From positions 124,001 to 188,000 of the forward strand of contig CAJYNG010000009.1 in the NCBI GenBank assembly GCA_913775725.1: a stretch of 64,000 bases of DNA, read 5' to 3'. A model generated the notes under the pieces. That model was not told where the DNA came from. It saw only the letters and a program-made list of their open reading frames with translations, and did not search any database. Shown in pieces: positions 37,066-45,950 of this stretch. Position 1 is the first letter of the stretch. The number at the start of each line of letters is the position of its first letter. The position numbers and the translations under genes are program-made. The DNA is from an uncultured Stenotrophomonas sp. (lineage in GTDB: Bacteria; Pseudomonadota; Gammaproteobacteria; Xanthomonadales; Xanthomonadaceae).

Positions 37066-38040
37066 TTACGCGGCCTGTCCTTGCAACCAGACCATCTTGG
37101 CGCGCAGTTCCTTGCCCACCTTTTCTATCGGGTGCTCCAGGTCGGCCTGCTTGAACCTGTTGTAGTTCGGCAGACCCGCTTCGTACTCGGCCACCCAGTT
37201 CTTGGTGAAGGTGCCGTCCTGTATGTCCTTCAGCACCTCCTTCATACGCGCCTTGGTGCCGGCGTCGATCACGCGCGGGCCGCTGACGTAGTCGCCGTAC
37301 TGCGCGGTCTCGGAGATGAACTCCAACATGCGCGAGATACCGCCTTCATAGAACAGGTCGACGATCAGCTTCAGTTCGTGCAGCACTTCGTAATAGGCGA
37401 TCTCCGGCTGGTAGCCGGCTTCGACCAGGGTCTCGAAACCGGCCTGCACCAGCGCCGAGGCACCGCCGCACAGCACCGCCTGCTCGCCGAACAGATCGGT
37501 CTCGGTCTCTTCCTTGAACGTGGTCTGGATCAGGTTGGCGCGGGCGCCGCCGAGGCCGGCTGCATAGGCCAGGGCGTACTCGGCCGCCTTGCCGCTCTTG
37601 TCCTGGTAGACCGCCCAGATGCACGGCACGCCACGGCCGATTTCATACTCGCGACGCACCAGCGCGCCGGGGCCCTTGGGTGCGACCAGCACGACATCGA
37701 GGTCCTCGCGCGGCTTGATCATGTCGAAGTGCACGTTCAGGCCGTGCGCGAACAACAGCACCGCACCCTGTTTCATGTTCGCAGCCAGCACGTCGTCGTA
37801 GAGCTTCTTCTGCACCATGTCCGGCGTCAGCACGGCAACCAGGTCCGCATCCTTCACCGCATCGGCCGGTGCTTTCACGGTGAAGCCATCGGCCTGTGCC
37901 TTGACCTCGGTCGGGCCACCCGGACGCAGGCCTACCACCACGTCGAAGCCGGATTCGCGCAGGTTCAGTGCGTGGGCGCGGCCCTGGCTGCCGTAGCCGA
38001 TGACGGCGATCTTGGTCTGGGGCAGGTCGTTGGTGCTCAT
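37066..38040 (-). CDS. ilvC: Ketol-acid reductoisomerase
   Basis: Class I acetohydroxyacid isomeroreductase, 324 residues, NADPH- and Mg-dependent. Motifs: [22 protein letters not shown] (dinucleotide fold), [37 protein letters not shown], and the C-terminal KARI knotted domain with [47 protein letters not shown]. It is the first gene of the operon. The strong aaggaacc segment precedes ATG 38040, and the terminator arm of the second attenuator lies only 26 bases before the start. Confidence 0.97.
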   Translation of the reverse strand: MSTNDLPQTKIAVIGYGSQGRAHALNLRESGFDVVVGLRPGGPTEVKAQADGFTVKAPADAVKDADLVAVLTPDMVQKKLYDDVLAANMKQGAVLLFAHGLNVHFDMIKPREDLDVVLVAPKGPGALVRREYEIGRGVPCIWAVYQDKSGKAAEYALAYAAGLGGARANLIQTTFKEETETDLFGEQAVLCGGASALVQAGFETLVEAGYQPEIAYYEVLHELKLIVDLFYEGGISRMLEFISETAQYGDYVSGPRVIDAGTKARMKEVLKDIQDGTFTKNWVAEYEAGLPNYNRFKQADLEHPIEKVGKELRAKMVWLQGQAA

Positions 38041-38065
38041 GGGGGAGGTTCCTTGCGGTGGGAAG

Positions 38066-38104
38066 AAAAAAGAACGGCCGGTCGTCGAGGTGACGTGCCG
38101 GCCG
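38066..38104 (-). terminator. Second ilv attenuator: terminator hairpin directly before ilvC
   Basis: On the minus strand a CGGCCGG..CCGGCCG stem (38098-38104 with 38075-38081) is continued by an inner CGTC/GACG pairing and followed by TTCTTTTTT (38066-38074). The 5' arm overlaps the last codons and stop of the Thr-rich leader frame. The segment GGCACGTCACC (38089-38099 on plus as ggtgacgtgcc) can instead pair with GGTGGCTGTGCC upstream (38145-38156), which would break the terminator. This is the expected antiterminator switch. Confidence 0.8.
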
Positions 38105-38105
38105 G

Positions 38106-38207
38106 TCAGGGGAAAGCGGTGGGGGAGGCGCCATACGTCGCACAGGCACAGCCACCACGAGGCGTTGTGGTGGTGCTGGTCCAGGTTTTGAAGTTGGCGT
38201 TGCTCAT
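38106..38207 (-). CDS. Thr-rich 33-codon leader peptide frame before ilvC
   Basis: Reads [19 protein letters not shown] and ends at TGA 38108-38106. Six Thr codons fall between codons 8 and 15, with four consecutive. These codons (ACC ACC ACA ACG) sit in and next to the 5' arm of a perfect hairpin CCACCAC-aacgcctc-GTGGTGG (38152-38158 with 38167-38173 on plus), the layout of a pause hairpin. A terminator follows at once. No strong ribosome-binding site is visible before the ATG. Read as a leader, it would sense charged tRNA-Thr, the substrate branch of IlvA in the same operon. This is inference; it is the second of two leaders. Confidence 0.65.
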   Translation of the reverse strand: MSNANFKTWTSTTTTPRGGCACATYGASPTAFP

Positions 38208-38239
38208 GGTGGTTGCGTCTGAAACCAGGTCCTGAAATG

Positions 38240-38271
38240 AAAAAACCCGCACCTGGGCGGGTGCGGGTTTT
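38240..38271 (-). terminator. First ilv attenuator: rho-independent terminator
   Basis: On the minus strand CCCGCACC (38260-38267) pairs with GGTGCGGG (38246-38253) over a 6-base loop and is followed by TTTTTT (38240-38245). The same GGTGCGGG also occurs within the upstream leader peptide frame (plus 38312-38319 as cccgcacc), so CCCGCACC has two exclusive partners: antiterminator or terminator. Confidence 0.88.
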
Positions 38272-38295
38272 GATGAGTTCCGGTGTGTTTGTTGC

Positions 38296-38424
38296 TTACA
38301 CGCTGGCTCGTCCCGCACCTGTTGGTTGGGTAATAAGTACGAGCACAAGAATCGAACGCAGCGAGGCGGCGCCGGTGTCGGCGGCTTCGATGTGGGTTCG
38401 CGGTGGCGTGTTGTGATGCAACAT
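38296..38424 (-). CDS. ilvL: Branched-chain leader peptide IlvL (42 codons)
   Basis: Minus-strand frame from ATG 38424 to TAA 38298-38296. The end of the peptide reads SLRSILVLVLITQPTGAG: codons 25-31 are Ile-Leu-Val-Leu-Val-Leu-Ile, followed by Thr. This is the signature of an attenuation leader sensing Ile, Leu and Val tRNA charging. Region 1 (GCTCGT over codons 27-29; plus 38339-38344) pairs with ACGAGC (plus 38306-38311), which belongs to region 2 together with GGTGCGGG; region 2 can pair with the terminator's 5' arm. All four classical attenuator segments can be placed. There is no Shine-Dalgarno before the ATG, and the candidate promoter places transcription start only a few bases upstream. 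Confidence 0.8.
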   Translation of the reverse strand: MLHHNTPPRTHIEAADTGAASLRSILVLVLITQPTGAGRASV

Positions 38425-38432
38425 GTGATCGA

Positions 38433-38461
38433 GAGAAACACAGCCGTTTCGGAGATGTCAA
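38433..38461 (-). promoter_or_regulatory. Candidate ilv operon promoter
   Basis: On the minus strand a perfect -35 box TTGACA (plus 38456-38461) is followed after 17 bases by TTTCTC (plus 38433-38438), a weak -10. Transcription would start near 38426, only two to three bases before the IlvL ATG at 38424. This predicts a nearly leaderless start. Confidence 0.5.
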
Positions 38462-38710
38462 CCCTGGCAGCAGATATTTTTTTGGTTTCCGTTGCATCCG
38501 GCGCAATCGCTTGTGGCACAAGGATGGTTTCCAGCGAAAGTGTTTCGGTGAACCCGAATTCACTCTTTTCGGTGGGTTTTTTGCGCGGGAATGAGGGGCT
38601 GTTGTGTCCGCTCCCGCCGGGATCTCAAGGCGCCCATGACCTCTGCCCGATACCGCGTGAAGGCCGCAGCGGCGAAGATCGGGGAACCACCCTTCCATCG
38701 GAACCCGACC

Positions 38711-40429
38711 GTGTCCCGACGCCTTGCCCGTTCCCTGCTTGCCGCCGCCGTGCTGGCCACCGTGCCCGCACAGTCCTTCGCCGCCGACCGAATTACCGGC
38801 CATACCTTCGCCACCCGTTCGGAGGTGATCGCCCCGCATGCGATGGCCGCCACCTCGCAGCCGCTGGCCACCCAGATCGCGCTGGACGTGATGAAGGGCG
38901 GTGGCTCGGCGGTGGACGCGGCGATTGCCGCCAATGCCGCGCTTGGCCTGATGGAGCCCACCGGCAACGGCATCGGCGGGGACCTGTTCGCCATCGTCTG
39001 GGACCCGAAGACGCAGAAGCTCTATGGCTACAACGGCTCGGGCCGCTCGCCGAAGTCGCTCACCCTGGCCGAGTTCCAGCGCCGTGGCCTGAAGGACATC
39101 CCGGCCACCGGCCCGCTGCCGGTCTCCGTGCCTGGCGCGGTCGACGGCTGGTTCGCACTGCACGACCGCTTCGGTCGCAAGCCGATGGCCGACAACCTGG
39201 CGCCGGCCATCCGCTACGCCCGCGAGGGCCACCCGGTGGCCGAAGTGATCGCCTACTACTGGGACCGCTCGGTGCCCAAGCTGTCGCAGTACCCGGGCTT
39301 CAAGGAGCAGTTCACGATCAACGGCCACGCCCCGCGCAAGGGTGAAATGTGGAAGAACCCGAACCTGGCCAGCACGCTGCAGAAGATCGCCGATGGCGGC
39401 CGCGACGCCTTCTACAAGGGAGACATCGCCCGCACCATCGGCGACTACTTCAAGGCCAATGGTGGCTACCTGAGCTACCAGGACATGGCCGATCACCATG
39501 GCGAATGGGTCGAGCCGGTCAGCAGCAACTACCGCGGCTACGACGTGTGGGAGCTGCCGCCGAACAGCCAGGGTATCGCCGCGCTGCAGATACTCAACGT
39601 GCTGGAAGGCTACGACTTCACGAAGATCCCGTTCGGTTCACCGGAGCATGTGCACCTGTTCGTTGAAGCGAAGAAGCTGGCCTTCGCCGACCGTGCACGC
39701 TTCTACGCCGACATGGCGTTCCAGCCGGCACCGGTGCAGAAGCTGATCTCCAAGGAATACGCCGCGCAGCGCCGCGCGCTGATCTCGATGGACAAGGCGT
39801 TGAAGGAAGTGCAGCCGGGTACGCCGAAGCAGCTGGAAGAGGGCGACACGATCTACATGACCGTGGCCGACGCCGACGGCATGATGGTGTCGCTGATCCA
39901 GTCCAACTACCGTGGCATGGGCAGCGGCATGGCACCTCCCGGGTTGGGCTTCATCCTGCAGGATCGTGGCGAGATGTTCGTGCTGCAGAAGAACCATCCC
40001 AACGGCTACGCACCGGGCAAGCGTCCGTTCCAGACCATCATTCCGGCGTTCATCACCAAGGGCGGTAAGCCGTATGCCAGCTTCGGCGTGATGGGCGGCG
40101 CGATGCAGCCGCAGGGTCACGCGCAGATCGTGATGAACCTGGTGGACTTCGGCATGAACCTGCAGGAAGCCGGTGATGCACCGCGCATCCAGCACGAAGG
40201 CTCGACCGAACCGACCGGGCAGGCCACGGCGATGACCGACGGTGGTGAAGTGAATCTTGAAACCGGCTTCCCGTATGAAACGGTGCGTGCGCTGATGCGC
40301 AAGGGGCATCGCATCGTGTTTGCCGACGGCCCGTATGGCGGGTACCAGGCGATCATGCGCGATCCGGAGACCGGGGTGTATTACGGTGCGTCGGAGAGCC
40401 GCAAGGACGGGCAGGCGGCGGGGTATTGA
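38711..40429 (+). CDS. ggt: Gamma-glutamyltransferase (periplasmic, glutathione hydrolase)
   Basis: Ntn-hydrolase that cleaves gamma-glutamyl bonds of glutathione and related amides, 572 residues as a proenzyme. A signal peptide (SRRLARSLLAAAVLATVPAQSFAAD) begins right after the GTG at 38711, my preferred start; ATG 38636 is an in-frame alternative that would add a non-signal stretch. Family motifs: HAMAATSQPLATQIALDVMKGGGSAVDAAIAANA, NGIGGDLFAIVWD, and the autoprocessing/nucleophile Thr at about residue 380 in EEGDTIYMTVADADGMMVS. GGMGSG-type (here RGMGSGMAPPGLGFILQDRG) and GVMGGAMQPQGHAQ follow. It is divergent from the ilv operon. Confidence 0.93.
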   Translation: MSRRLARSLLAAAVLATVPAQSFAADRITGHTFATRSEVIAPHAMAATSQPLATQIALDVMKGGGSAVDAAIAANAALGLMEPTGNGIGGDLFAIVWDPKTQKLYGYNGSGRSPKSLTLAEFQRRGLKDIPATGPLPVSVPGAVDGWFALHDRFGRKPMADNLAPAIRYAREGHPVAEVIAYYWDRSVPKLSQYPGFKEQFTINGHAPRKGEMWKNPNLASTLQKIADGGRDAFYKGDIARTIGDYFKANGGYLSYQDMADHHGEWVEPVSSNYRGYDVWELPPNSQGIAALQILNVLEGYDFTKIPFGSPEHVHLFVEAKKLAFADRARFYADMAFQPAPVQKLISKEYAAQRRALISMDKALKEVQPGTPKQLEEGDTIYMTVADADGMMVSLIQSNYRGMGSGMAPPGLGFILQDRGEMFVLQKNHPNGYAPGKRPFQTIIPAFITKGGKPYASFGVMGGAMQPQGHAQIVMNLVDFGMNLQEAGDAPRIQHEGSTEPTGQATAMTDGGEVNLETGFPYETVRALMRKGHRIVFADGPYGGYQAIMRDPETGVYYGASESRKDGQAAGY

Positions 40430-40458
40430 GGTTTCCCGGCCACCGGGCTGAGCCCCCT

Positions 40459-40699
40459 CTGCGGTGGTGGCAGTGATACGGGGCTTGGCCGGGCGGGTGG
40501 GCTGGTCGGGGGACGCCGTGAATCCGTCCCTGGAGGCTTGGCAGCCGCTTGCTCGTGTGCGCTGTCCTGCGCACACGGCAAGACCGGGGTTGGGCATCCG
40601 GCCCAACCCGCCCGAGGCATGCCTCGGGCACATGCGGCTGACACCCCCGCCCAGCCCACCCGCCCGGCCTCTGACAGTTTTCTGCGGCCGCCACCGCAG
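40459..40699. repeat. Long nested inverted repeat downstream of ggt
   Basis: Outer arms ctgcggtgg (40459-40467) and ccaccgcag (40691-40699), and inner perfect 18-bp arms ggccgggcgggtgggctg (40487-40504) and cagcccacccgcccggcc (40653-40670). Between them are smaller palindromes such as gttgggcatccggcccaac and gaggcatgcctc. The transcript of either strand could fold into one large branched structure. Confidence 0.7.
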
Positions 40700-40755
40700 G
40701 AAGAAAAAAGAAGATCAAAAGCAACAGCAACAGCAACGCCCGCGTGCTGATGGTT

Positions 40756-40796
40756 GGGGTCGGATCCGTTTTCCGCAGGAAAACGGATCCGACCCC
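40756..40796. repeat. GGGGTC-type palindromic repeat, copy 1
   Basis: ggggtcggatccgttttcc and ggaaaacggatccgacccc form a perfect 19-bp stem around gca. Three related copies occur at 42815, 59880 and 63339. Confidence 0.85.
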
Positions 40797-40863
40797 TTCT
40801 TGTTTTCCGATACACCTCATCCACGCATGGCGTGGAAAACCCACCGTCACACGGAAACTGTCG

Positions 40864-40974
40864 GGGGTGGGGCGGCGTGGGCTGGCAGGACCGTTGGCGC
40901 CATGGATGGCGCCATCGAGCCCCCAAGGATGGGTTTACGGCGTGACCTGCCAGCCCACACCGCCCCGCCAAACC
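40864..40974. repeat. Imperfect long hairpin repeat
   Basis: Arms ggggtggggcggcgtgggctggcagg (split: 40864-40889) and cctgccagcccacaccgccccgcc (40946-40969) pair with few mismatches. Inside is a perfect small palindrome ggcgccat/atggcgcc (40896-40913). It shares the GGGCTGG/CCAGCCC core with the neighbouring long inverted repeat. Confidence 0.65.
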
Positions 40975-41055
40975 AGCAGCAACCCAGAGCCGCTTTTGAA
41001 GTTGCCGTTGCCGTTGCTTGAGAAAAGCGGTGCAGCCGCAGGCTGCAAAACCCCC

Positions 41056-42633
41056 TCAATCCTGATCGTGCGCGCGCGCTGCCTCCGCCTGGGTCTCCTC
41101 CTGCGCCGCCATCTCGCGTGCGATCCACGCATCGATCATGTGCCGCTGGCGCTGCGCCTGCCGCCGCTCCCGCGTGTACTCCTGGTCCAGTACCCGATAC
41201 AGCGACACCATCACCAGCACCATCAGCAGCGCGAACGGCAACGCCGCTATCGTGATCATCCCCTGCAGCGCATCCAGACCGCCGGCCAGCAGCAATGCAC
41301 CAGCAATCAGCGCCACGCCCACGCCCCAGGCCAGCTTGCGCTTGGGGGGCGGATCGCCGGCTTCATCGGTGGACATGCTGGCCAGCACCAGCACCGCCGA
41401 GTCGGCCGAGGTCACGAAGAAGATCATCAGCAGCACCAGCGCGATGCACGACAGCAGCAACGGTAGCGGCATGCTGTCGAACATGGTGAACAGCACCGTC
41501 TCATAGCCATTGCCCAGTGCCTGCAGCAGGTCGGCCTGACCGAAGATCTGCATCCAGATCGCGGTGCCACCGAATACCGAGAACCAGAAGAAGCCCAGCA
41601 GCGTCGGTGCCAGCACCACGCCGATCACGAACTCGCGCACGCTGCGCCCGCGCGAGATGCGCGCGATGAACGAACCCACGAACGGTGCCCAGGAGATCCA
41701 CCACGCCCAGTAGAAGATCGTCCAGTCGGCCACCCAGGTGCTGGACGAGAACGGCGACATGCGCAGGCTCATCGTCACCAGCTGGTTGAGATAGGAGCCC
41801 AGCGTGGTGGTGAACGTGTTGAAGATCGCACCGGTCGGGCCGAGCACGAGGACCAGCAGCAACAGCACGGCGGCCAACGCCAGATTGAAATTGGACAGCC
41901 ATTTGACGCCACGGTCGACGCCGCTGAGCGTGGAGGCCATGTACAACACGAACGCCACCGCAATGATCACCAGCTGCAGCGGAGCACCTGCGTGCAGGCC
42001 GAACACGCGCTCCATGCCGGCGGCGATCTGGATGGTGCCGAAGCCCAGCGTGGTGGCCACGCCAATGGCAGTGGCAACGACTGCGGCAATGTTGACCACA
42101 CGGCCGATCCAGCCACGATGGTGGCGGCCGATGATTGGCTGCAGCATGTCGCTGACCAGGCCACGGCCGTTGCGGTTGAACTGAAACCAGGCCATTGCCA
42201 GGCCGATCAGCGCATAGATGGCCCAGGGGTGCAGGCCCCAATGGAAGAACACGTAGCGCATGGCGGCACGCGCAGCGTCCATGCTTTCAGGTGCCAGCCC
42301 TTCCGGTGGCTTGCTGAAGTGCGAAATGGGCTCGGCGGCGCCCCAGAACACCAGGCCGATACCCATGCCAGCGGCGAACAGCATCGACATCCAGCTGGCC
42401 CGCGAGAACTCCGGTTCGGCGTCTTCGCCACCGATGCGCAGGTTGCCGAAGCGGCCGAAGGCCAGGTACATCAGGAATACCAGAGCCAGGAACACGACCA
42501 GCAGGTACAGCCAGCCGATGCCGCGGATGAGTTCACCGAGGATGCTCTGCACCACGGTATTGAAGGGGCCGGGTGCAACACCGGCGAGCAGCACCAGCAG
42601 CAGAACCAGTGCAATGGAAACGCGAAACACCAT
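41056..42633 (-). CDS. BCCT-family transporter (betaine/choline/carnitine type)
   Basis: A 525-residue inner-membrane carrier of the betaine-carnitine-choline transporter family, which imports quaternary ammonium compounds by sodium or proton symport. Twelve helices are readable. Hallmarks: MLFAAGMGIGLVFWGAAEPISHF near residue 90, FHWGLHPWAIYALIGLAMAWF, and the signature WWISWAPFVGSFIARISRGRSVREF. A charged cytosolic tail of about 45 residues (REMAAQEETQAEAARAHDQD) could be an osmosensing or regulatory extension. The ATG at 42633 gives the family N-terminus. Substrate cannot be assigned; glycine-betaine and choline are usual. Confidence 0.92.
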   Translation of the reverse strand: MVFRVSIALVLLLVLLAGVAPGPFNTVVQSILGELIRGIGWLYLLVVFLALVFLMYLAFGRFGNLRIGGEDAEPEFSRASWMSMLFAAGMGIGLVFWGAAEPISHFSKPPEGLAPESMDAARAAMRYVFFHWGLHPWAIYALIGLAMAWFQFNRNGRGLVSDMLQPIIGRHHRGWIGRVVNIAAVVATAIGVATTLGFGTIQIAAGMERVFGLHAGAPLQLVIIAVAFVLYMASTLSGVDRGVKWLSNFNLALAAVLLLLVLVLGPTGAIFNTFTTTLGSYLNQLVTMSLRMSPFSSSTWVADWTIFYWAWWISWAPFVGSFIARISRGRSVREFVIGVVLAPTLLGFFWFSVFGGTAIWMQIFGQADLLQALGNGYETVLFTMFDSMPLPLLLSCIALVLLMIFFVTSADSAVLVLASMSTDEAGDPPPKRKLAWGVGVALIAGALLLAGGLDALQGMITIAALPFALLMVLVMVSLYRVLDQEYTRERRQAQRQRHMIDAWIAREMAAQEETQAEAARAHDQD

Positions 42634-42814
42634 GAAGGGGCTTCTCCGATCAAGGGATTGAGGGGAGCGAGCAGAGCTTGCTGCGAGGGGCCGGCGCCAT
42701 GCACACAGACCGGGCAGGGGCCGCGAAGGCGGCGAGGAAACACCGGCCGCAGCGGCACGATGCGCGTGCACGTTACTGAATGCGATGTCACGGTTCTGTT
42801 AACGAATAGCGATT

Positions 42815-42855
42815 GGGGTCAGATCCGCTTTCCGCAGGAAAGCGGATCTGACCCC
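42815..42855. repeat. GGGGTC-type palindromic repeat, copy 2
   Basis: ggggtcagatccgctttcc/ggaaagcggatctgacccc forms a perfect stem, immediately upstream of the region that should contain the thiC promoter. Confidence 0.85.
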
Positions 42856-42903
42856 CGGGGGCAACTCCGGAGGCGGGCGGTCTATGCTCTAATGCACACC
42901 AAG

Positions 42904-44926
<2,023 letters not shown>

Positions 44927-44933
44927 TGCGGAA

Positions 44934-44966
44934 ACGGTAGGGCCGGCCAGCCGCCGGCACTACCGT
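44934..44966. repeat. GTAG-type palindrome after thiC
   Basis: acggtag-ggccggccagccgccggc-actaccgt: outer 7-bp arms and an inner GCCGG/CCGGC pairing, 8 bases after the thiC stop. It fits the SMAG general form and may act as terminator. Confidence 0.65.
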
Positions 44967-45019
44967 TCATCACGCCGCGCCCGGCTATCCTCCGCGCATC
45001 GCCCAGGGGAAAGGACGCC

Positions 45020-45691
45020 ATGCCCGTTGCCATGACCACCCGCTGGCTGGCCATCGCCCGCCGCCATCCTTCGGCCTGGCTGTTGGCCGCCCAGTTGATC
45101 GCGGTGCTGCTGTATCCCGCCCTCGATGACACCGCCGGTGGCCGGGCTGCGCTGGGCATGTTCGGCATGGCGGTACTCGGCCTGGCGCTATGGGTGGTCC
45201 AGCGCAGTCCGCTGGGCACGTGGCTGGCGTTGCTGCTGGCCATTCCCTCGGTGGTGTTCTCGCTGGCTGGCGCGCTGTTGGACCGCACCGGCCTGCTCAC
45301 CACGGCGCAGCTGCTGGAGAGCCTGCTGTACTTCTATACGGCGGGGGCGTTGATCGCCTACATGCTGCAGGACCATAAAGTCACCCGGGACGAACTGTTC
45401 GCTGCGGGTGCAACCTTCACCTTGTTGGCCTGGGCCTTCGCATTTGCTTTCGCCGTGTGCCAGCAGTGGTATCCGGGCAGTTTCCATGGCACTGGCGGTG
45501 GCGATCAGCGCAGTTGGATGGAGCTGCTTTATCTGAGCTTCAGCTTGCTGTCCGGGGTGGGATTAAGCGATGTCGTACCGCTGCACCCGCAAGCGCGGGC
45601 TTTGGTAATGCTGGAACAGTTCGCAGGCGTGATGTACGTCGCGCTTGTGGTGTCGAGGCTGGTCGGATTGACGATGCTGCGGCGCATGTGA
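45020..45691 (+). CDS. K+-channel-like membrane protein with atypical filter
   Basis: A 223-residue inner-membrane protein with five to six hydrophobic helices. The last 45 residues match the pore region of the two-transmembrane ion channel family (Ion_trans_2): a pore helix YLSFSLLSGVGLSDVVPLHPQ, followed by a long inner helix ARALVMLEQFAGVMYVALVVSRLVGL. In true potassium channels the filter is TVGYGD; here it is SGVGLSD (residues 178-184), so ion selectivity is doubtful. The ATG at 45020 follows GGGGAAAGGACGCC. It is transcribed in the thiC direction but a palindrome separates them. Function is unknown. Confidence 0.65.
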   Translation: MPVAMTTRWLAIARRHPSAWLLAAQLIAVLLYPALDDTAGGRAALGMFGMAVLGLALWVVQRSPLGTWLALLLAIPSVVFSLAGALLDRTGLLTTAQLLESLLYFYTAGALIAYMLQDHKVTRDELFAAGATFTLLAWAFAFAFAVCQQWYPGSFHGTGGGDQRSWMELLYLSFSLLSGVGLSDVVPLHPQARALVMLEQFAGVMYVALVVSRLVGLTMLRRM

Positions 45692-45714
45692 AAATGAACG
45701 CCAGATAAAAATAT

Positions 45715-45732
45715 CGCGCCCAGAAGGGCGCG
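45715..45732. terminator. Hairpin after the channel-like gene
   Basis: cgcgccc-agaa-gggcgcg is a 7-bp GC stem 23 bases past the stop. The T-run lies on the minus-strand side, so it is only a weak terminator for the rightward gene. Confidence 0.4.
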
Positions 45733-45950
45733 AATGGTGATGCAGATTATGTGAATGCGTCGGCGAGAGAGAGCCTGAGTGTCGACCCCGTCATAGGCGG
45801 GGTAACCGGCTTAGGCTAATATCCGTATGCGTAATTGTTTTTGCGGTATGCGCCGATGCTTTGTGCGGAATCTGGCTTTTTGTTGTCCCCGCAGGGGGAC
45901 GGTATCGCTGGTGAAACCTGCCCAGGCCCGTCCCTACTGTATATCGGAAA

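Larger units (their letters stand above)
40430..41055. other. Gene-free 626-base region rich in nested inverted repeats
   Basis: No frame here looks like a protein. It holds a 240-base nested inverted repeat (40459-40699), a GGGGTC palindrome (40756-40796) and a second long hairpin (40864-40974), each listed separately. It also includes the short cacgcatggcgtgg palindrome at about 40821-40834 and a purine-rich tract at 40700-40735. The BCCT transporter gene ends at 41056 on the minus strand, so some hairpins may terminate transcription from both sides. Confidence 0.6.

Noticed and set aside
38106-38207. The Thr-rich frame as the only leader peptide of the ilv operon
   Set aside because: The upstream Ile/Leu/Val frame with its own complete attenuator is the stronger leader, so the Thr-rich frame is kept as a second, not the sole, unit.
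40464-41021. Possible 185-codon gene in the ggt-BCCT gap, and overlapping minus frames
   Set aside because: The frames run through inverted repeats and palindromes and have no recognisable protein features.
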